DNA from: Herbidospora mongoliensis
Lineage (GTDB): Bacteria; Actinomycetota; Actinomycetes; Streptosporangiales; Streptosporangiaceae
Reading direction: 5' to 3'
Length of the DNA: 64,000 nucleotides
Assembly (NCBI RefSeq): GCF_001570545.1
Contig: NZ_BBXD01000009.1
Coordinates: forward strand, 806,001-870,000
Position 1 is the stretch's first letter. Each line of letters begins with the position of its first letter. This document shows positions 9,612 through 23,417 of the stretch, piece after piece. The notes under the pieces are model-generated. The model had not been told where the DNA came from. It did not search any database and saw only the letters and a program-made list of their open reading frames with translations. The translations under genes were made by a program, and so were the position numbers.

Positions 9612-10316
9612 TCAGGGGCGGGACAGTGATGTGCGCCTCAGTGCCGCGGCGATGCCCGCGGCGGTCGCGCCGGGGTCCGCCGAGCCGGTGATCGGACGTC
9701 CGATCACGAGGAGGTCGGCGCCGTCGGCAAGCGCTCTCTCGGGGGTCGCGACGCGGGCCTGGTCCTGTGAGTCGGCCCCCGCCGGGCGGACTCCGGGGGT
9801 GATGAGCGTGATGCCCGCCCCGACCTCCGCGCGGACGGCGGCGACCTCCATGGGCGAGCAGACGAGCGCCTGGGCCCCCGCACCCACCGCGAGGGCGGCC
9901 AGACGGCGCACGGCGTCCTGTGGCGGCCCCTGGAGGCCGATCGCGGCCAGGTCGGGCTCCGAGAGCGAGGTGAGCACCGTGACGGCCGCGATGCGCGTCT
10001 GAGGGGCGTTGTCGACGGCCGCGCGGATCATCGCGGCCCCGCCGGTCGCGTGGACGGTCAGGAACGCGGGCTTGAGGCGGGCGACGGCCTTGGTGGCGCC
10101 GGCGACGGTGTTCGGGATGTCGTGCAGCTTCAGGTCGAGGAAGACCTGCACGCCGCTGGCGCCCCGGACGGAGGCGATCACGTCCGGTCCGTACCGGAGA
10201 TACAGTTCGAGCCCGACCTTGACGGTCGAGACGTGTGGGGTCACCAGGCTCGCCCAGCGGGCCGCGGTCTCCAGGTCGGGCGCGTCCAGGGCGACGGCGA
10301 TGGGTGCGGGCGTCAC
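9612..10316 (-). CDS. pyrF: Orotidine 5'-phosphate decarboxylase
   Basis: Last step of UMP synthesis, decarboxylating OMP. It is a 234-residue TIM-barrel of the short type. The active-site Asp-Lys-His-Asp set is visible in FLDLKLHDIPNTV, with ITPGVRPAG and the C-terminal VIGRPITGS phosphate-binding loop. Its start overlaps the end of pyrD by 4 bp, indicating translational coupling, and it is the last pyr gene of the operon. Confidence 0.96.
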   Translation of the reverse strand: MTPAPIAVALDAPDLETAARWASLVTPHVSTVKVGLELYLRYGPDVIASVRGASGVQVFLDLKLHDIPNTVAGATKAVARLKPAFLTVHATGGAAMIRAAVDNAPQTRIAAVTVLTSLSEPDLAAIGLQGPPQDAVRRLAALAVGAGAQALVCSPMEVAAVRAEVGAGITLITPGVRPAGADSQDQARVATPERALADGADLLVIGRPITGSADPGATAAGIAAALRRTSLSRP

Positions 10317-11272
10317 AGGGAACTCTCCTCACGATCATTGCGGTGGGACGGACGGTGGGCCAGGCCCACCGCGTCGGCGAGCCGGTCGAACCCGCGCTCC
10401 TGGAGGAGTTCCTCCAGCTCTCTCAGCACGCGGTGACCGGCGTAAGGGTCGTGGAACAGGACCGTACCCACCCCCACCGCGCAGGCTCCGGCCAGGACCA
10501 GCTCAAGGGCGTCGCGGCCACTCACGACGCCGCCCATGCCGATGACGGGGGTGCCGGGGAGCGCGGCGTGCACCTGCCAGACGCACTTGACGGCCAGCGG
10601 CTTGATGGCGGGCCCGGACAGGCCGCCGGTCCCGGCGGCCAGGGCCGGACGCATCCGGTCGACGTCGATGGCCATGCCGACCGGATTGTTGATCATCGCC
10701 AGGGCCTCGGCGCCGCCGTCGACGCACGCCTTGGCGATGGCGACCACATCGGCCACGTCGGGCGACAGCTTGGCGATCACGGGGAGGTCGTACCGCGCGG
10801 CGGTCCTGACGGCCGAGACGACCTCGCCGGCGGCCGAGGGGTCGCGGGCGAAGACGCGGCCCCTGTCCTCCACGTTGGGGCACGACAGGTTGACCTCAAG
10901 AGCAGTCACGCCGGGGGCGTCGGTGAGCTTGCGGGCCAGGGCGGCGAACTCGGCGACGCTGCCGCCGCCGATCGACACGACGGTCCGGACGCCGCGCTCG
11001 GCCAGCCAGGGCAGCTCCCTGGTCAGGAACGCGTCGATGCCCGGCCCCTGGAGCCCCACGGCGTTGAGAAGCCCTGAGGGCGTCTCGGCCATGCGGGGGG
11101 TGGGACGACCCGCCCGGGGCGACATCGTGATCGTAGGGGTCGTCAGGGCCCCCAGACGGGCCACGTCGGCGAAGGGAGCCAGCTCGCGGCCGGTCCCGGC
11201 GCAGCCGGAGGCGGTCAGGATCGGGTTGGGCAGTTCGACGTGCGCCAGGTAGGTGCGCATGTCAGCGGGCAC
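10313..11272 (-). CDS. pyrD: Dihydroorotate dehydrogenase, catalytic subunit (class 1B)
   Basis: FMN enzyme that oxidises dihydroorotate to orotate. The class 1 signature LEVNLSCPNVEDRG carries the catalytic Cys. NNPVGMAID and VIGMGGVVSG are substrate- and FMN-binding segments. The neighbouring PyrK identifies it as the NAD-linked 1B type rather than a quinone-linked class 2 enzyme. The GTG at 11272 has GGGAGG 5 nt upstream and so is chosen over ATG 11260. It overlaps pyrK by 11 bp and pyrF by 4 bp. Confidence 0.95.
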   Translation of the reverse strand: MPADMRTYLAHVELPNPILTASGCAGTGRELAPFADVARLGALTTPTITMSPRAGRPTPRMAETPSGLLNAVGLQGPGIDAFLTRELPWLAERGVRTVVSIGGGSVAEFAALARKLTDAPGVTALEVNLSCPNVEDRGRVFARDPSAAGEVVSAVRTAARYDLPVIAKLSPDVADVVAIAKACVDGGAEALAMINNPVGMAIDVDRMRPALAAGTGGLSGPAIKPLAVKCVWQVHAALPGTPVIGMGGVVSGRDALELVLAGACAVGVGTVLFHDPYAGHRVLRELEELLQERGFDRLADAVGLAHRPSHRNDREESSL

Positions 11273-12122
11273 GGTCGCCTCCCGGCGCGCCGTGGGCGTC
11301 GAACGGGATCGTGCCGACGTCGTCGAACCTGACCCGCTCGCCCCGGAAGACCGGGCCGTCGACGCAGGCCCTGGTCATGCGGGTGACGCCGTCGTCGCCG
11401 ATGACGGGAACGGTACATGTCATGCAGATCCCGATGCCGCAGGCCATCATCTCCTCGACGCTGACCTGCACGGGGATGTCGAGTTCCGCGCACACGGCGG
11501 TCACGCGGCCCAGCGTCGCCATCGGCCCGCAGGCGTAGACGACGTCGGCGTGCGTGTCGGCGATCACGGCGGGCAGGACGTCGACCACCGACCCCTGCAC
11601 GCCCAGGGAACCGTCGCGGGTCGTGAGGGTCGCCGTCTCCGCCATCCGGCGGGCCCGCAGCGCGCCGAAGACCCGGTCGGAGGACGCGGCGCCCAGCACG
11701 AAGTCGACCCGGCAGTTGCGCTGCTGGAGCACGTCCGCCAGGGCGAACAGGCCGGCCGCGCCGTATTCGGAGCCGACGAGCAGGCAGGAGGCGGGGTCGC
11801 GCGGGATCGGGAAGGGCCGTCCCAGCGGGCCGATGAGATCCAGCGGATCACGGGCCCGCCGGTCGGCCAGCCAGGCGGTGCCGGCGCCGCGCACGGTGAA
11901 GACCAGCTCGACGGTGCCGCCGTAGTCGGGCTTCACGTCGTGCACGGCGAAGGCCCGGCGGGTGAGGGTGCTGGTGCGGGGCCCGCCCACCGCCACGGTG
12001 ACGAAGTGGCCGGGCCGGAAGCGGTCGGCGATGCCCGGCGCGACGACGGTCATCGCGTGGTAGGCGTCGATCCGGCGCATGGTCAGCACCGTCCCCGTCA
12101 CCTGCACCGGGCTCCCGGCCAC
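11262..12122 (-). CDS. pyrK: Dihydroorotate dehydrogenase electron transfer subunit
   Basis: FAD and 2Fe-2S subunit that passes electrons from PyrD to NAD. It has a ferredoxin-reductase-like FAD domain (RRAFAVHD region), an NAD-binding stretch (CLLVGSEYGAAGLFALADVL, with CGPMATL) and the C-terminal cluster motif CGIGICMTCTVPV with a further Cys in RACVDGPVF. At 286 residues it is typical. It lies between carB (14-bp gap) and pyrD (11-bp overlap). Confidence 0.94.
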   Translation of the reverse strand: MAGSPVQVTGTVLTMRRIDAYHAMTVVAPGIADRFRPGHFVTVAVGGPRTSTLTRRAFAVHDVKPDYGGTVELVFTVRGAGTAWLADRRARDPLDLIGPLGRPFPIPRDPASCLLVGSEYGAAGLFALADVLQQRNCRVDFVLGAASSDRVFGALRARRMAETATLTTRDGSLGVQGSVVDVLPAVIADTHADVVYACGPMATLGRVTAVCAELDIPVQVSVEEMMACGIGICMTCTVPVIGDDGVTRMTRACVDGPVFRGERVRFDDVGTIPFDAHGAPGGDRAR

Positions 12123-12136
12123 GTCGAACTCCCTTG

Positions 12137-15407
<3,271 letters not shown>

Positions 15408-15415
<8 letters not shown>

Positions 15416-16511
15416 CCATGACCTCACAGAACTCGTCGAACAGGTAGGCCGCGTCGTGGGGTCCGGCGGCGGCCTCGGGGTGGTACTGCACGCTGAACAC
15501 GGGCCGGTCGAGCAGCCGCAGGCCCTCGACGCAGTCGTCGTTCAGGTTGACGTGGCTGACTTCGGCCCGCCCGTAGGGGGTGTCGAAGGGCCCGTCGAGG
15601 GGGGCGTCGACGGCGAAGCCGTGGTTGTGGGCGCTGATCTCGACCTTGCCGGTCCGGCGGTCCTGGACGGGCTGGTTGACGCCGCGGTGGCCGTACCGGA
15701 GCTTGTAGGTCCCGAGCCCCAGCGCGCGGCCGAGGATCTGGTTCCCGAAGCAGATGCCGAAGAACGGCTTCCCGGCGTCCAGCACGCCCCGCAGCGTCGC
15801 GACGGCCTGGTCGGCGCTCGCGGGGTCGCCCGGCCCGTTGGAGAAGAACACGCCGTCGGGGTTCACCGCGAGGATGTCCTCGACGGTGGCCGTGGCGGGC
15901 AGCACGTGCACCTCGCAGCCGCGCTCGGCCATGCGGTGGGGGGTCATGCCCTTGATCCCGAGGTCGACGGCGGCGACGGTGAACCTCTTCGCGCCGATCG
16001 CCGGGACCACGTAGGTCTCGGCGGTCGCCACCTCGGCCGCGAGGTCGGCGCCGGTCATCTCCGGGCTGGTGCGCACCCTGTCGATCAGTTCCTGTACGGG
16101 GGCCAGCGCGTCCCCCGAGAACACGCCCGCCCGCATCGCGCCGCGCTCACGCAGGTGGCGGGTGAGGGCGCGGGTGCCCCGCATGGCGATCCCGACCACG
16201 TTCTGCTCGCGCAGGTAGTCGTCGAGGGACCGGTTCGCGCGCCAGTTGGAGTGGACGCGGGCGGGTTCGCGGACGACGTATCCGGCGACCCAGACGCGGC
16301 CCGACTCGGGGTCTTCGTCGTTGACGCCGGTGTTGCCGATGTGCGGCGCGGTCATCGCGACGATCTGACGGTGATACGACGGGTCGGTGAGGGTCTCCTG
16401 GTAACCGGTCATCCCGGTGTTGAAGACCATCTCGCCGAAGGTCTCGCCGACGGCCCCGTAGGGCACGCCTTCGAAGACACGGCCGTCCTCAAGAACAAGC
16501 AGAGCGGTCAT
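15408..16511 (-). CDS. carA: Carbamoyl phosphate synthase small subunit
   Basis: Glutamine amidotransferase subunit that releases ammonia for CarB. At 367 residues it has an N-terminal CPSase domain ([21 protein letters not shown]) and a C-terminal class I amidotransferase with the nucleophile Cys in [12 protein letters not shown] and catalytic His/Glu in [12 protein letters not shown]. Its ATG overlaps the pyrC stop by 4 bp and its stop overlaps carB, so the operon is tightly coupled here. Confidence 0.97.
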
Positions 16512-17793
16512 ACCAGCTTCCCATCAAGCACAGTGGGGCGGCCTCGAAGGAAGGTCGCCACGACGCGGCCGGGCAGGGTCAAACCCTCGTAGGGCGTGTT
16601 GCGGCTGCGGGACACCATCGCCGTCGGGTCGACCGGCGTGCGGACCGCCGGGTCGTACAGGGTGATGTTCGCGGGGGCGCCCACCTCAAGGGCGAGCCCC
16701 TGCCCCGACAGGCGGCCGATACGCGCGGGGCGGGTCGACATGCGGTCGGCGACGCCGGCCCAGTCGAGCAGGCCGGTCTCGACCATGGCCTCCTGGACGA
16801 CGCTGAGCGCCGTCTCCAGGCCGATCATGCCCATGGCCGCCGCGCCCCATTCGGTCTCCTTGTCTTCGACCGGGTGGGGCGCGTGGTCGGTCGCGACGCA
16901 GTCGATCGTGCCGTCGGCGAGGGCCTCGCGCAGGGCGTTGACGTCGTCCTGGGTGCGCAGCGGCGGGTTGACCTTGTAGATCGGGTTGTAGGGACCGACC
17001 GGCGACTCCTCGGCGCAGGAGTCGGTCAGCAGCAGGTGGTGGGGGGTGACCTCGGCCGTCACGTTCCAGCCCTTGGACTTGGCCCACCGGATGATCTCGA
17101 CGGACCCGGCCGTGGACACGTGGCAGACGTGCAGGCGCGACCCGACGTGGGCGGCGAGCAGGCAGTCACGCGCGATGATCGCCTCCTCGGCGACCGCCGG
17201 CCAGCCGGTGAGCCCGAGCCGACCGGATACCTCGCCCTCGTTGAGCTGGGCGCCCTCGGTCAGACGCGGCTCCTGGGCGTGCTGGGCCACGACACCGTCG
17301 AAGGCCTTCACGTATTCCAGCGCCCGCCGCATCAGCACGGCGTCGCTCACGCACTTGCCGTCGTCGGAGAAGACCCGTACGCGGGCCTGGGAGTCGGCCA
17401 TGGCGCCGAGCTCGGCCAGGTGCTTGCCCTCCAGGCCGCTGGTCACGGCTCCGACGGGGTGCACGTCGCAGTGGCCGGCCTCCTGGCCGCGCCGCCAGAC
17501 CTGCTCGACCACGCCGGCCGTGTCGGCCACGGGAGAGGTGTTGGCCATCGCGTGGACGGCGGTGAAACCGCCCCTGGCGGCGGCGCGGGTGCCGGTCTCG
17601 ACGGTCTCGGCGTCTTCGCGGCCGGGCTCGCGCAGGTGGGTGTGCAGGTCGACGAGGCCCGGCAGGGCGATGAGCCCCTCGGCCTCGATGACGGTCTCGC
17701 CGCCGAGCCCGGCGCCGATCTCGGAGATCAGCCCGTTCACGATGAGGATGTCGCGCGGCTCGCCGCCCAGAATGCGGGCGTTCCTGATCACGA

Positions 17794-17797
<4 letters not shown>
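16508..17797 (-). CDS. pyrC: Dihydroorotase
   Basis: Cyclises carbamoyl aspartate to dihydroorotate. It is a 429-residue class I enzyme of the amidohydrolase superfamily. Metal ligands are visible in [10 protein letters not shown], the bridging region lies near [10 protein letters not shown], and the catalytic Asp is in [15 protein letters not shown]. The GTG at 17797 overlaps the pyrB stop as GTGA; a longer in-frame extension into pyrB is only an open-frame artefact. Confidence 0.96.
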
Positions 17798-19305
<1,508 letters not shown>

Positions 19306-19477
19306 TAAAAGGGTGTCTGGCCACCGAAACCCTACCAGGCCCCCTGCCTCTGCCAGCGAGGACGGGTCCCATGGCAGGTAGGAGGCCGACCGCAGCTCAG
19401 CGCCCGAAATCCGAAGGATGTTCGGTTCCCGCCGAGAGCACGGTTTCGCCATCTTTTCCCAATCGACTTGACCTTTG

Positions 19478-19508
19478 ACTGTGACGGCTTTACCGTCACT
19501 GTCCGTAA
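19478..19508. promoter_or_regulatory. Palindrome and possible BldD box between pyrR and bldD
   Basis: GTGACGG (19481-19487) and CCGTCAC (19493-19499) form a perfect 7-bp inverted repeat with a 5-bp spacer, extended by AC/GT two bases outside. Overlapping its right arm, TCAC-N5-GTAA (19496-19508) matches the TNAC-N5-GTNA half-sites of the BldD box but lacks the consensus centre. It may be an autoregulatory or divergent-promoter operator. Confidence 0.45.
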
Positions 19509-19557
19509 CCACAACTCTCGACCTTCCTGGGTAAATCCCGACGCAACGGTCACGGTT

Positions 19558-19594
19558 GGTACCTGCCCCCAGGTACCGCACCCGGTGAACCGGG
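19558..19594 (+). promoter_or_regulatory. Two adjacent perfect inverted repeats in the bldD upstream region
   Basis: GGTACCTG-CCCC-CAGGTACC (19558-19577) has perfect 8-bp arms. Three bases later CCCGGT-GA-ACCGGG (19581-19594) has perfect 6-bp arms. They end 61 bp before the bldD ATG and could be stacked hairpins in a 5' leader or protein-binding sites. Confidence 0.5.
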
Positions 19595-19655
19595 CATACG
19601 GGACGTGGGCACACAATCAAGTAAGAACAGACATAGAGAGCCGGGGGCCCAAACG

Positions 19656-20150
19656 ATGCCGTCTGACTACGCCAAGTCGCTTGGTGCGCGGCTGCGCGCG
19701 ATCCGAACACAGCAGGGTTTGTCGCTGCACGGGGTGGAGGAGAAGTCCCGCGGCCGCTGGAAGGCCGTCGTGGTGGGCTCCTACGAGCGTGGCGACCGTG
19801 CGGTGACCGTGCAGAAGCTCGCCGAGCTGGCCGATTTCTACGGGGTGCCGGTGTCCGAGCTGCTTCCCGGGGGCGCCGCGCCCTCACCGTTGCTGCCCAC
19901 GCCCAAGCTGGTGATCGACCTTGAGCGCCTTGGCCAGTTGCCGAAGGACAAGGCCGGCCCACTTGCCCGTTACGCGCAGACGATCCAGTCGCAGCGTGGT
20001 GACTACAACGGCAAGGTGCTGAGCATCCGCCAGGAGGACCTGCGCTCGCTCGCCGTCATATACGACAGGTCCCCGGCCGAGCTGACCGAGGAGTTCATCG
20101 CCTGGGGCGTCCTCGACGCCGAGGCACGCCGCGCCGTCGAGTCGTTCTGA
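19656..20150 (+). CDS. bldD: Developmental transcriptional regulator BldD
   Basis: Cyclic-di-GMP-dependent repressor of sporulation genes. The 164-residue product starts MPSDYAKSLG, as in Streptomyces, and has an N-terminal Xre-type helix-turn-helix (LRAIRTQQGLSLHGVEEKS ... VVVGSYERGDRAVTV). The C-terminal domain keeps the RGD and RQEDLR segments (QSQRGDYNGKVLSI, then RQEDLRSLAVIYDRSP) corresponding to the c-di-GMP-binding RXD-X8-RXXD signature. A 51-bp longer in-frame start lacks similarity to known BldD. It is divergent from pyrR across a 390-bp gap rich in inverted repeats, and a perfect 13-bp hairpin follows the stop. Confidence 0.96.
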   Translation: MPSDYAKSLGARLRAIRTQQGLSLHGVEEKSRGRWKAVVVGSYERGDRAVTVQKLAELADFYGVPVSELLPGGAAPSPLLPTPKLVIDLERLGQLPKDKAGPLARYAQTIQSQRGDYNGKVLSIRQEDLRSLAVIYDRSPAELTEEFIAWGVLDAEARRAVESF

Positions 20151-20152
20151 CC

Positions 20153-20190
20153 CCACGATCACCCCTTCCAGCGAGCCGGGGTGATCGTGG
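20153..20190 (+). terminator. Terminator-like hairpin after bldD
   Basis: Perfect 13-bp arms CCACGATCACCCC (20153-20165) and GGGGTGATCGTGG (20178-20190) with a 12-nt loop, starting 2 nt after the bldD stop. No T-run follows, as is common in actinomycetes. Confidence 0.75.
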
Positions 20191-20266
20191 CAGGTCAAAG
20201 TCTGGTCATTTCGGACAAAGAACGCTAAAACTTCCTTCACGGTTTCACCACCTGGAGGAAGATCAC

Positions 20267-20482
20267 ATGAGGCTGTCCCGGGCCGAGCGGCGCGTTCTCG
20301 ACGAGATCGCGGGCCACTTCCGCCGGAGCGACCCCCAGCTCGCCCAGGACCTGGCCGAGCACGGCGGCGAAGAGCGGGAAGTCCCGATCCTCCCGGCCTT
20401 CATGACCGGTCGCCCCGCCATGGCTGTGGCCGGAATCGTGCTGGTTACTGCCTTTTTGATGCCTTTCATCGCGATCAACTAG
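20267..20482 (+). CDS. Small single-pass membrane protein, DUF3040-like
   Basis: A 71-residue protein with a good ribosome-binding site (GGAGG 9 nt before the ATG). The N-terminal LSRAERRVLDEIAGHFRRSD-type amphipathic segment resembles the start of DUF3040 proteins, and one hydrophobic helix follows (MAVAGIVLVTAFLMPFIAI). The function of that family is unknown. It lies between bldD and arginine deiminase on the same strand, after a hairpin, so it probably has its own promoter. Confidence 0.75.
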   Translation: MRLSRAERRVLDEIAGHFRRSDPQLAQDLAEHGGEEREVPILPAFMTGRPAMAVAGIVLVTAFLMPFIAIN

Positions 20483-20519
20483 CGTTTGACCATATTCGGT
20501 GACGGGCAGGTCGCCGGAC

Positions 20520-21743
20520 ATGACGTTCACCGTCGCCTCCGAGGTCGGGCACCTCCACCACGTGCTGCTGCACGCCCCCGACCTGGCGCTGAAGCGGCTC
20601 ACCCCCACGAACATGGCCGATCTGCTCTTCGACGACGTGCTGTGGGTGGCGCGGGCGGTCGAGGAGCACGAAGAGTTCCAGACGGTCCTGCGTGACCGGG
20701 GCGTCCGGGTCACCCTGCTGCACGATCTGCTCCGCGAGACCGCCGAGATCCCCGAGGCCCGCAAGCACATCCTCGACGGCGGCGTCGACGACCGGTTCAT
20801 CGGCCCGATGGCGGCCGACGAGATCCGCAACGCCCTCGACTCCCTGGATCCCGCGTCCCTGGCCTCCCACCTCACCGGCGGGCTGACCAAGCGGGAGACC
20901 CTCGAGCTCGGCTGCGACCCGAAGTCACTGGTCTTCCATTCGCTCGATCCCGACGACTTCGTGCTGCCGCCGCTGCCCAACCACCTCTACACGCGCGACA
21001 CGTCGTGCTGGATCTACGACGGCGTCTCGATCAACGCGATGCGCAAGCGGGCCCGGCGCCGCGAGACGGTCAACATGGAGGCGATCTACCGCTTCCACCC
21101 GATGTTCGCCGAGGAGCACTTCGGGGTCTGGTATCCCGGCACGTCCATGGCCCCCGCCACCGTCGAGGGCGGCGACGTCCTGGTCATCGGCCGGGGGGCG
21201 GTGCTGGTCGGGATGAGCGAGCGCACCCAGCCGCAGGCCGTCGAGATGCTCGCCAAGAACCTGTTCGCGGCCGGTTCGGCCTCGGTGATCGTGGCGCTGC
21301 GGCTGCCGCAGACGCGCGCGTTCATGCACCTCGACACGGTGATGACCAACGTCGACGTCGGGGTGTTCACCAAGTACGCGGGGCTGGGGATGCTGCCGTC
21401 GTACACGATCGAGCCCGGTGACACCGAGAAGGAGCTGAAGGTCACCGACCACGCGCCGGAGGACATGCACCGGGCGATCGCCCGCGCCCTCGGCCTCGAC
21501 GACATCCGGGTGCTGACCCCGACCCAGGACGTGCACGCCGCCGAGCGCGAGCAGTGGGACGACGGCTGCAACGTGCTGGCCGTCGAACCCGGCGTGGTCA
21601 TCGGGTACGAGCGCAACACCACCACCAACAACTTCCTGCGCGCCAACGGGGTCGAGGTCATCACGATCCGCGGCAGCGAGCTGGGCCGGGGCCGGGGCGG
21701 CCCGCGCTGCATGAGCTGCCCGCTGCACCGCGACGGGATCTGA
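20520..21743 (+). CDS. arcA: Arginine deiminase
   Basis: Hydrolyses arginine to citrulline and ammonia. At 407 residues it has the guanidino-modifying fold motifs [19 protein letters not shown] (catalytic Asp), FMHLDTVMT (catalytic His) and, near the C-terminus, [12 protein letters not shown] containing the nucleophilic Cys. ATG 20520 fits the family N-terminus ([15 protein letters not shown]); GTG 20499 is possible. No ornithine transcarbamylase or carbamate kinase gene adjoins it, so the full ADI pathway is not encoded here. The next gene is a stress protein, suggesting a starvation or low-oxygen role. Confidence 0.93.
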   Translation: MTFTVASEVGHLHHVLLHAPDLALKRLTPTNMADLLFDDVLWVARAVEEHEEFQTVLRDRGVRVTLLHDLLRETAEIPEARKHILDGGVDDRFIGPMAADEIRNALDSLDPASLASHLTGGLTKRETLELGCDPKSLVFHSLDPDDFVLPPLPNHLYTRDTSCWIYDGVSINAMRKRARRRETVNMEAIYRFHPMFAEEHFGVWYPGTSMAPATVEGGDVLVIGRGAVLVGMSERTQPQAVEMLAKNLFAAGSASVIVALRLPQTRAFMHLDTVMTNVDVGVFTKYAGLGMLPSYTIEPGDTEKELKVTDHAPEDMHRAIARALGLDDIRVLTPTQDVHAAEREQWDDGCNVLAVEPGVVIGYERNTTTNNFLRANGVEVITIRGSELGRGRGGPRCMSCPLHRDGI

Positions 21744-21796
21744 TCCGCCGTGGCCGCCCGCATGCCCCGCACCGAGCCGACCGGACCGAAGCCGGC

Positions 21797-22681
21797 ATGA
21801 ACATCCTGACCGGATACACGCCCGACCTCCGTGGCCGCGACGCCCTGGCGCTGACCGGCGTCATCTCGACGGCCCTGAGCGCGCGCGTGACCGTGGCGAA
21901 CGTCCGCCCGGCGACGTGGGAGACACCCGGCCCCGGAAAGGTCGACGCCGAGTGGAAGGCCTACCTGCGGGCCCAGCAGGAGTCGGCGATGTCCGCCGCC
22001 GCCCGCGCCGCCGAGGAGTCGGGCCTGTCGGACGTCGAGGCGGCCACCACGGCCCACCACAGCAGTGGCCTGGGCCTGATCCGCCTGTCCTCCCAGGAGG
22101 ACTGCGACCTGATCGTCATCGGCTCGGCCCCCCACGGCCCGCACGACCGCATCGCCGTGGGCAGCACGGCCGACCAGCTCCTGCACTGCTCCCGGTCCCC
22201 CGTGGGCATCGCGCCGAAGGGCTACTCGATCGACCCGCCGACGACCCTGACCCGCCTCACCTTCGCCTACTTCAAGTCTCCGACCTGCGAGGACGCGCTC
22301 CTGCTGGCCATCCGGGCGGCGGGCAAGCTCCAGCTCCCGCTGCGCCTGATCTCCGTGCTGCTGAAGGAACGCGGCACGGCCCGCGTGGAGGAGGACGTGC
22401 TGGAGGAGGTCCACGCACAGTACGAACGCGACCTCCGGGCCGCCGTCCGGGGACCTCGGCGGACCGCCGCCCTCCACCAGGGGGTCAGCACCGAGGTCGT
22501 GGCCGGGCCGAACGCGTCGAAGGCGCTGGCGGAGACGGCGTGGATCCCGGGGGAGCTCATGGTCTGCGGCTCCAGCTCGGCGGGGCCGCTGCGCCGGGTG
22601 TTCGTCGGCGACATGTCGCTGAAGATCCTCCGGGCGGCGCCGTGCCCGGTGGTGGTCCTCCCCCGCTCGGTGACCCACTAG
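21797..22681 (+). CDS. Tandem-domain universal stress protein
   Basis: A 294-residue cytoplasmic protein made of two UspA-like domains. The first (about residues 1-140) ends in VGSTADQLLHCSRSPVGIAPK; the second (about 150-294) ends in FVGDMSLKILRAAPCPVVVLPR. Both are variants of the G-x2-G-x9-G-(S/T) nucleotide-binding signature, with the second diverged. ATG 21797 has no strong ribosome-binding site. It follows arginine deiminase by 53 bp on the same strand, so co-transcription is likely, and it converges on the FMN reductase gene. Confidence 0.88.
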   Translation: MNILTGYTPDLRGRDALALTGVISTALSARVTVANVRPATWETPGPGKVDAEWKAYLRAQQESAMSAAARAAEESGLSDVEAATTAHHSSGLGLIRLSSQEDCDLIVIGSAPHGPHDRIAVGSTADQLLHCSRSPVGIAPKGYSIDPPTTLTRLTFAYFKSPTCEDALLLAIRAAGKLQLPLRLISVLLKERGTARVEEDVLEEVHAQYERDLRAAVRGPRRTAALHQGVSTEVVAGPNASKALAETAWIPGELMVCGSSSAGPLRRVFVGDMSLKILRAAPCPVVVLPRSVTH

Positions 22682-22716
22682 CTTTCCGCCGAGCAGGGGT
22701 TCGCGTCATGCCCTCT

Positions 22717-23280
22717 TCAGGCGGTCTGGCGCAGCGGGGCCAGGGCGCGGCTCCAGGAGACGACCTCGTCGAGCAGGGTGGTGAGGGTCGCCACCTGGTA
22801 GTCGCTGGGCGCGATCTTGCTGAACTCCTGGAAGTCGGTGAACAGCGACAGCGCCACGTTGGTCCGCACGTCGGCCATCTTGAGCTCGCCGCCGATCAGG
22901 CGCAGGTGCTCGGCCGCCCGAGCGCCGCCGACCCCTCCGTACGACACGACGCCGAAGGCCTTGTTGTTCCACTCGGCGAACAGGTAGTCGATCGCGTTCT
23001 TGAGCACCCCCGACGTCGAGTGGTTGTACTCGGGCGTCACCATCACGAAGCCGTCGTAGGACGCGATCTTGGCGGCCCACTCCTTGGTGTGGGCGTTCTG
23101 GTACTGGCCCATGGCCGGCGACATGGGCTCGTCGAAGTGCGGGAGCGGGTAGTCGAGCAGGTCGATGATCTCGAACGTTGCGTCGGTACGCTGCGAGGCG
23201 TGTTCCAGCACCCACCGGGCGACCTGTTCGCCGTTGCGGCCGGGCCGGGTGCTGCCGAGGATGATGCCGATGCGTGTCAT
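22717..23280 (-). CDS. NADPH-dependent FMN reductase family protein
   Basis: A flavodoxin-like 187-residue enzyme that probably reduces FMN, quinones or azo compounds with NAD(P)H. The phosphate loop ILGSTRPGRNGEQVARWV and the flavin-binding segment VTPEYNHSTSGVLKNAIDYL are typical of the family. It lies 137 bp downstream of an HxlR regulator on the same strand, and its promoter gap has a palindrome that is repeated upstream of that regulator, suggesting direct control. Confidence 0.92.
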   Translation of the reverse strand: MTRIGIILGSTRPGRNGEQVARWVLEHASQRTDATFEIIDLLDYPLPHFDEPMSPAMGQYQNAHTKEWAAKIASYDGFVMVTPEYNHSTSGVLKNAIDYLFAEWNNKAFGVVSYGGVGGARAAEHLRLIGGELKMADVRTNVALSLFTDFQEFSKIAPSDYQVATLTTLLDEVVSWSRALAPLRQTA

Positions 23281-23368
23281 GAAGGGGTCCTCTCGCGGAA
23301 GAAAGCGGCGAGGCGTCAGTGGAGCGAGCCCGCCACCTGCTCAGTAACTAATGAGTACTGAGTACACG

Positions 23369-23384
23369 CCGGTAACCGGTAACT
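23369..23384. promoter_or_regulatory. Candidate HxlR operator at the FMN reductase promoter
   Basis: CCGGTAACCGG (23369-23379) is an odd palindrome, followed directly by a further GGTAAC half-site. The 9-bp core CGGTAACCG also occurs, on the other strand, at 23881-23889 upstream of the HxlR gene. Confidence 0.55.
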
Positions 23385-23417
23385 TCAACTGAACCCAGTA
23401 ACACCGAGGGGACCGAC

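Noticed and set aside
19332-19616. 94-codon minus-strand frame upstream of pyrR
   Set aside because: It covers the inverted repeats of the pyrR-bldD gap, has no ribosome-binding site and no recognisable product.
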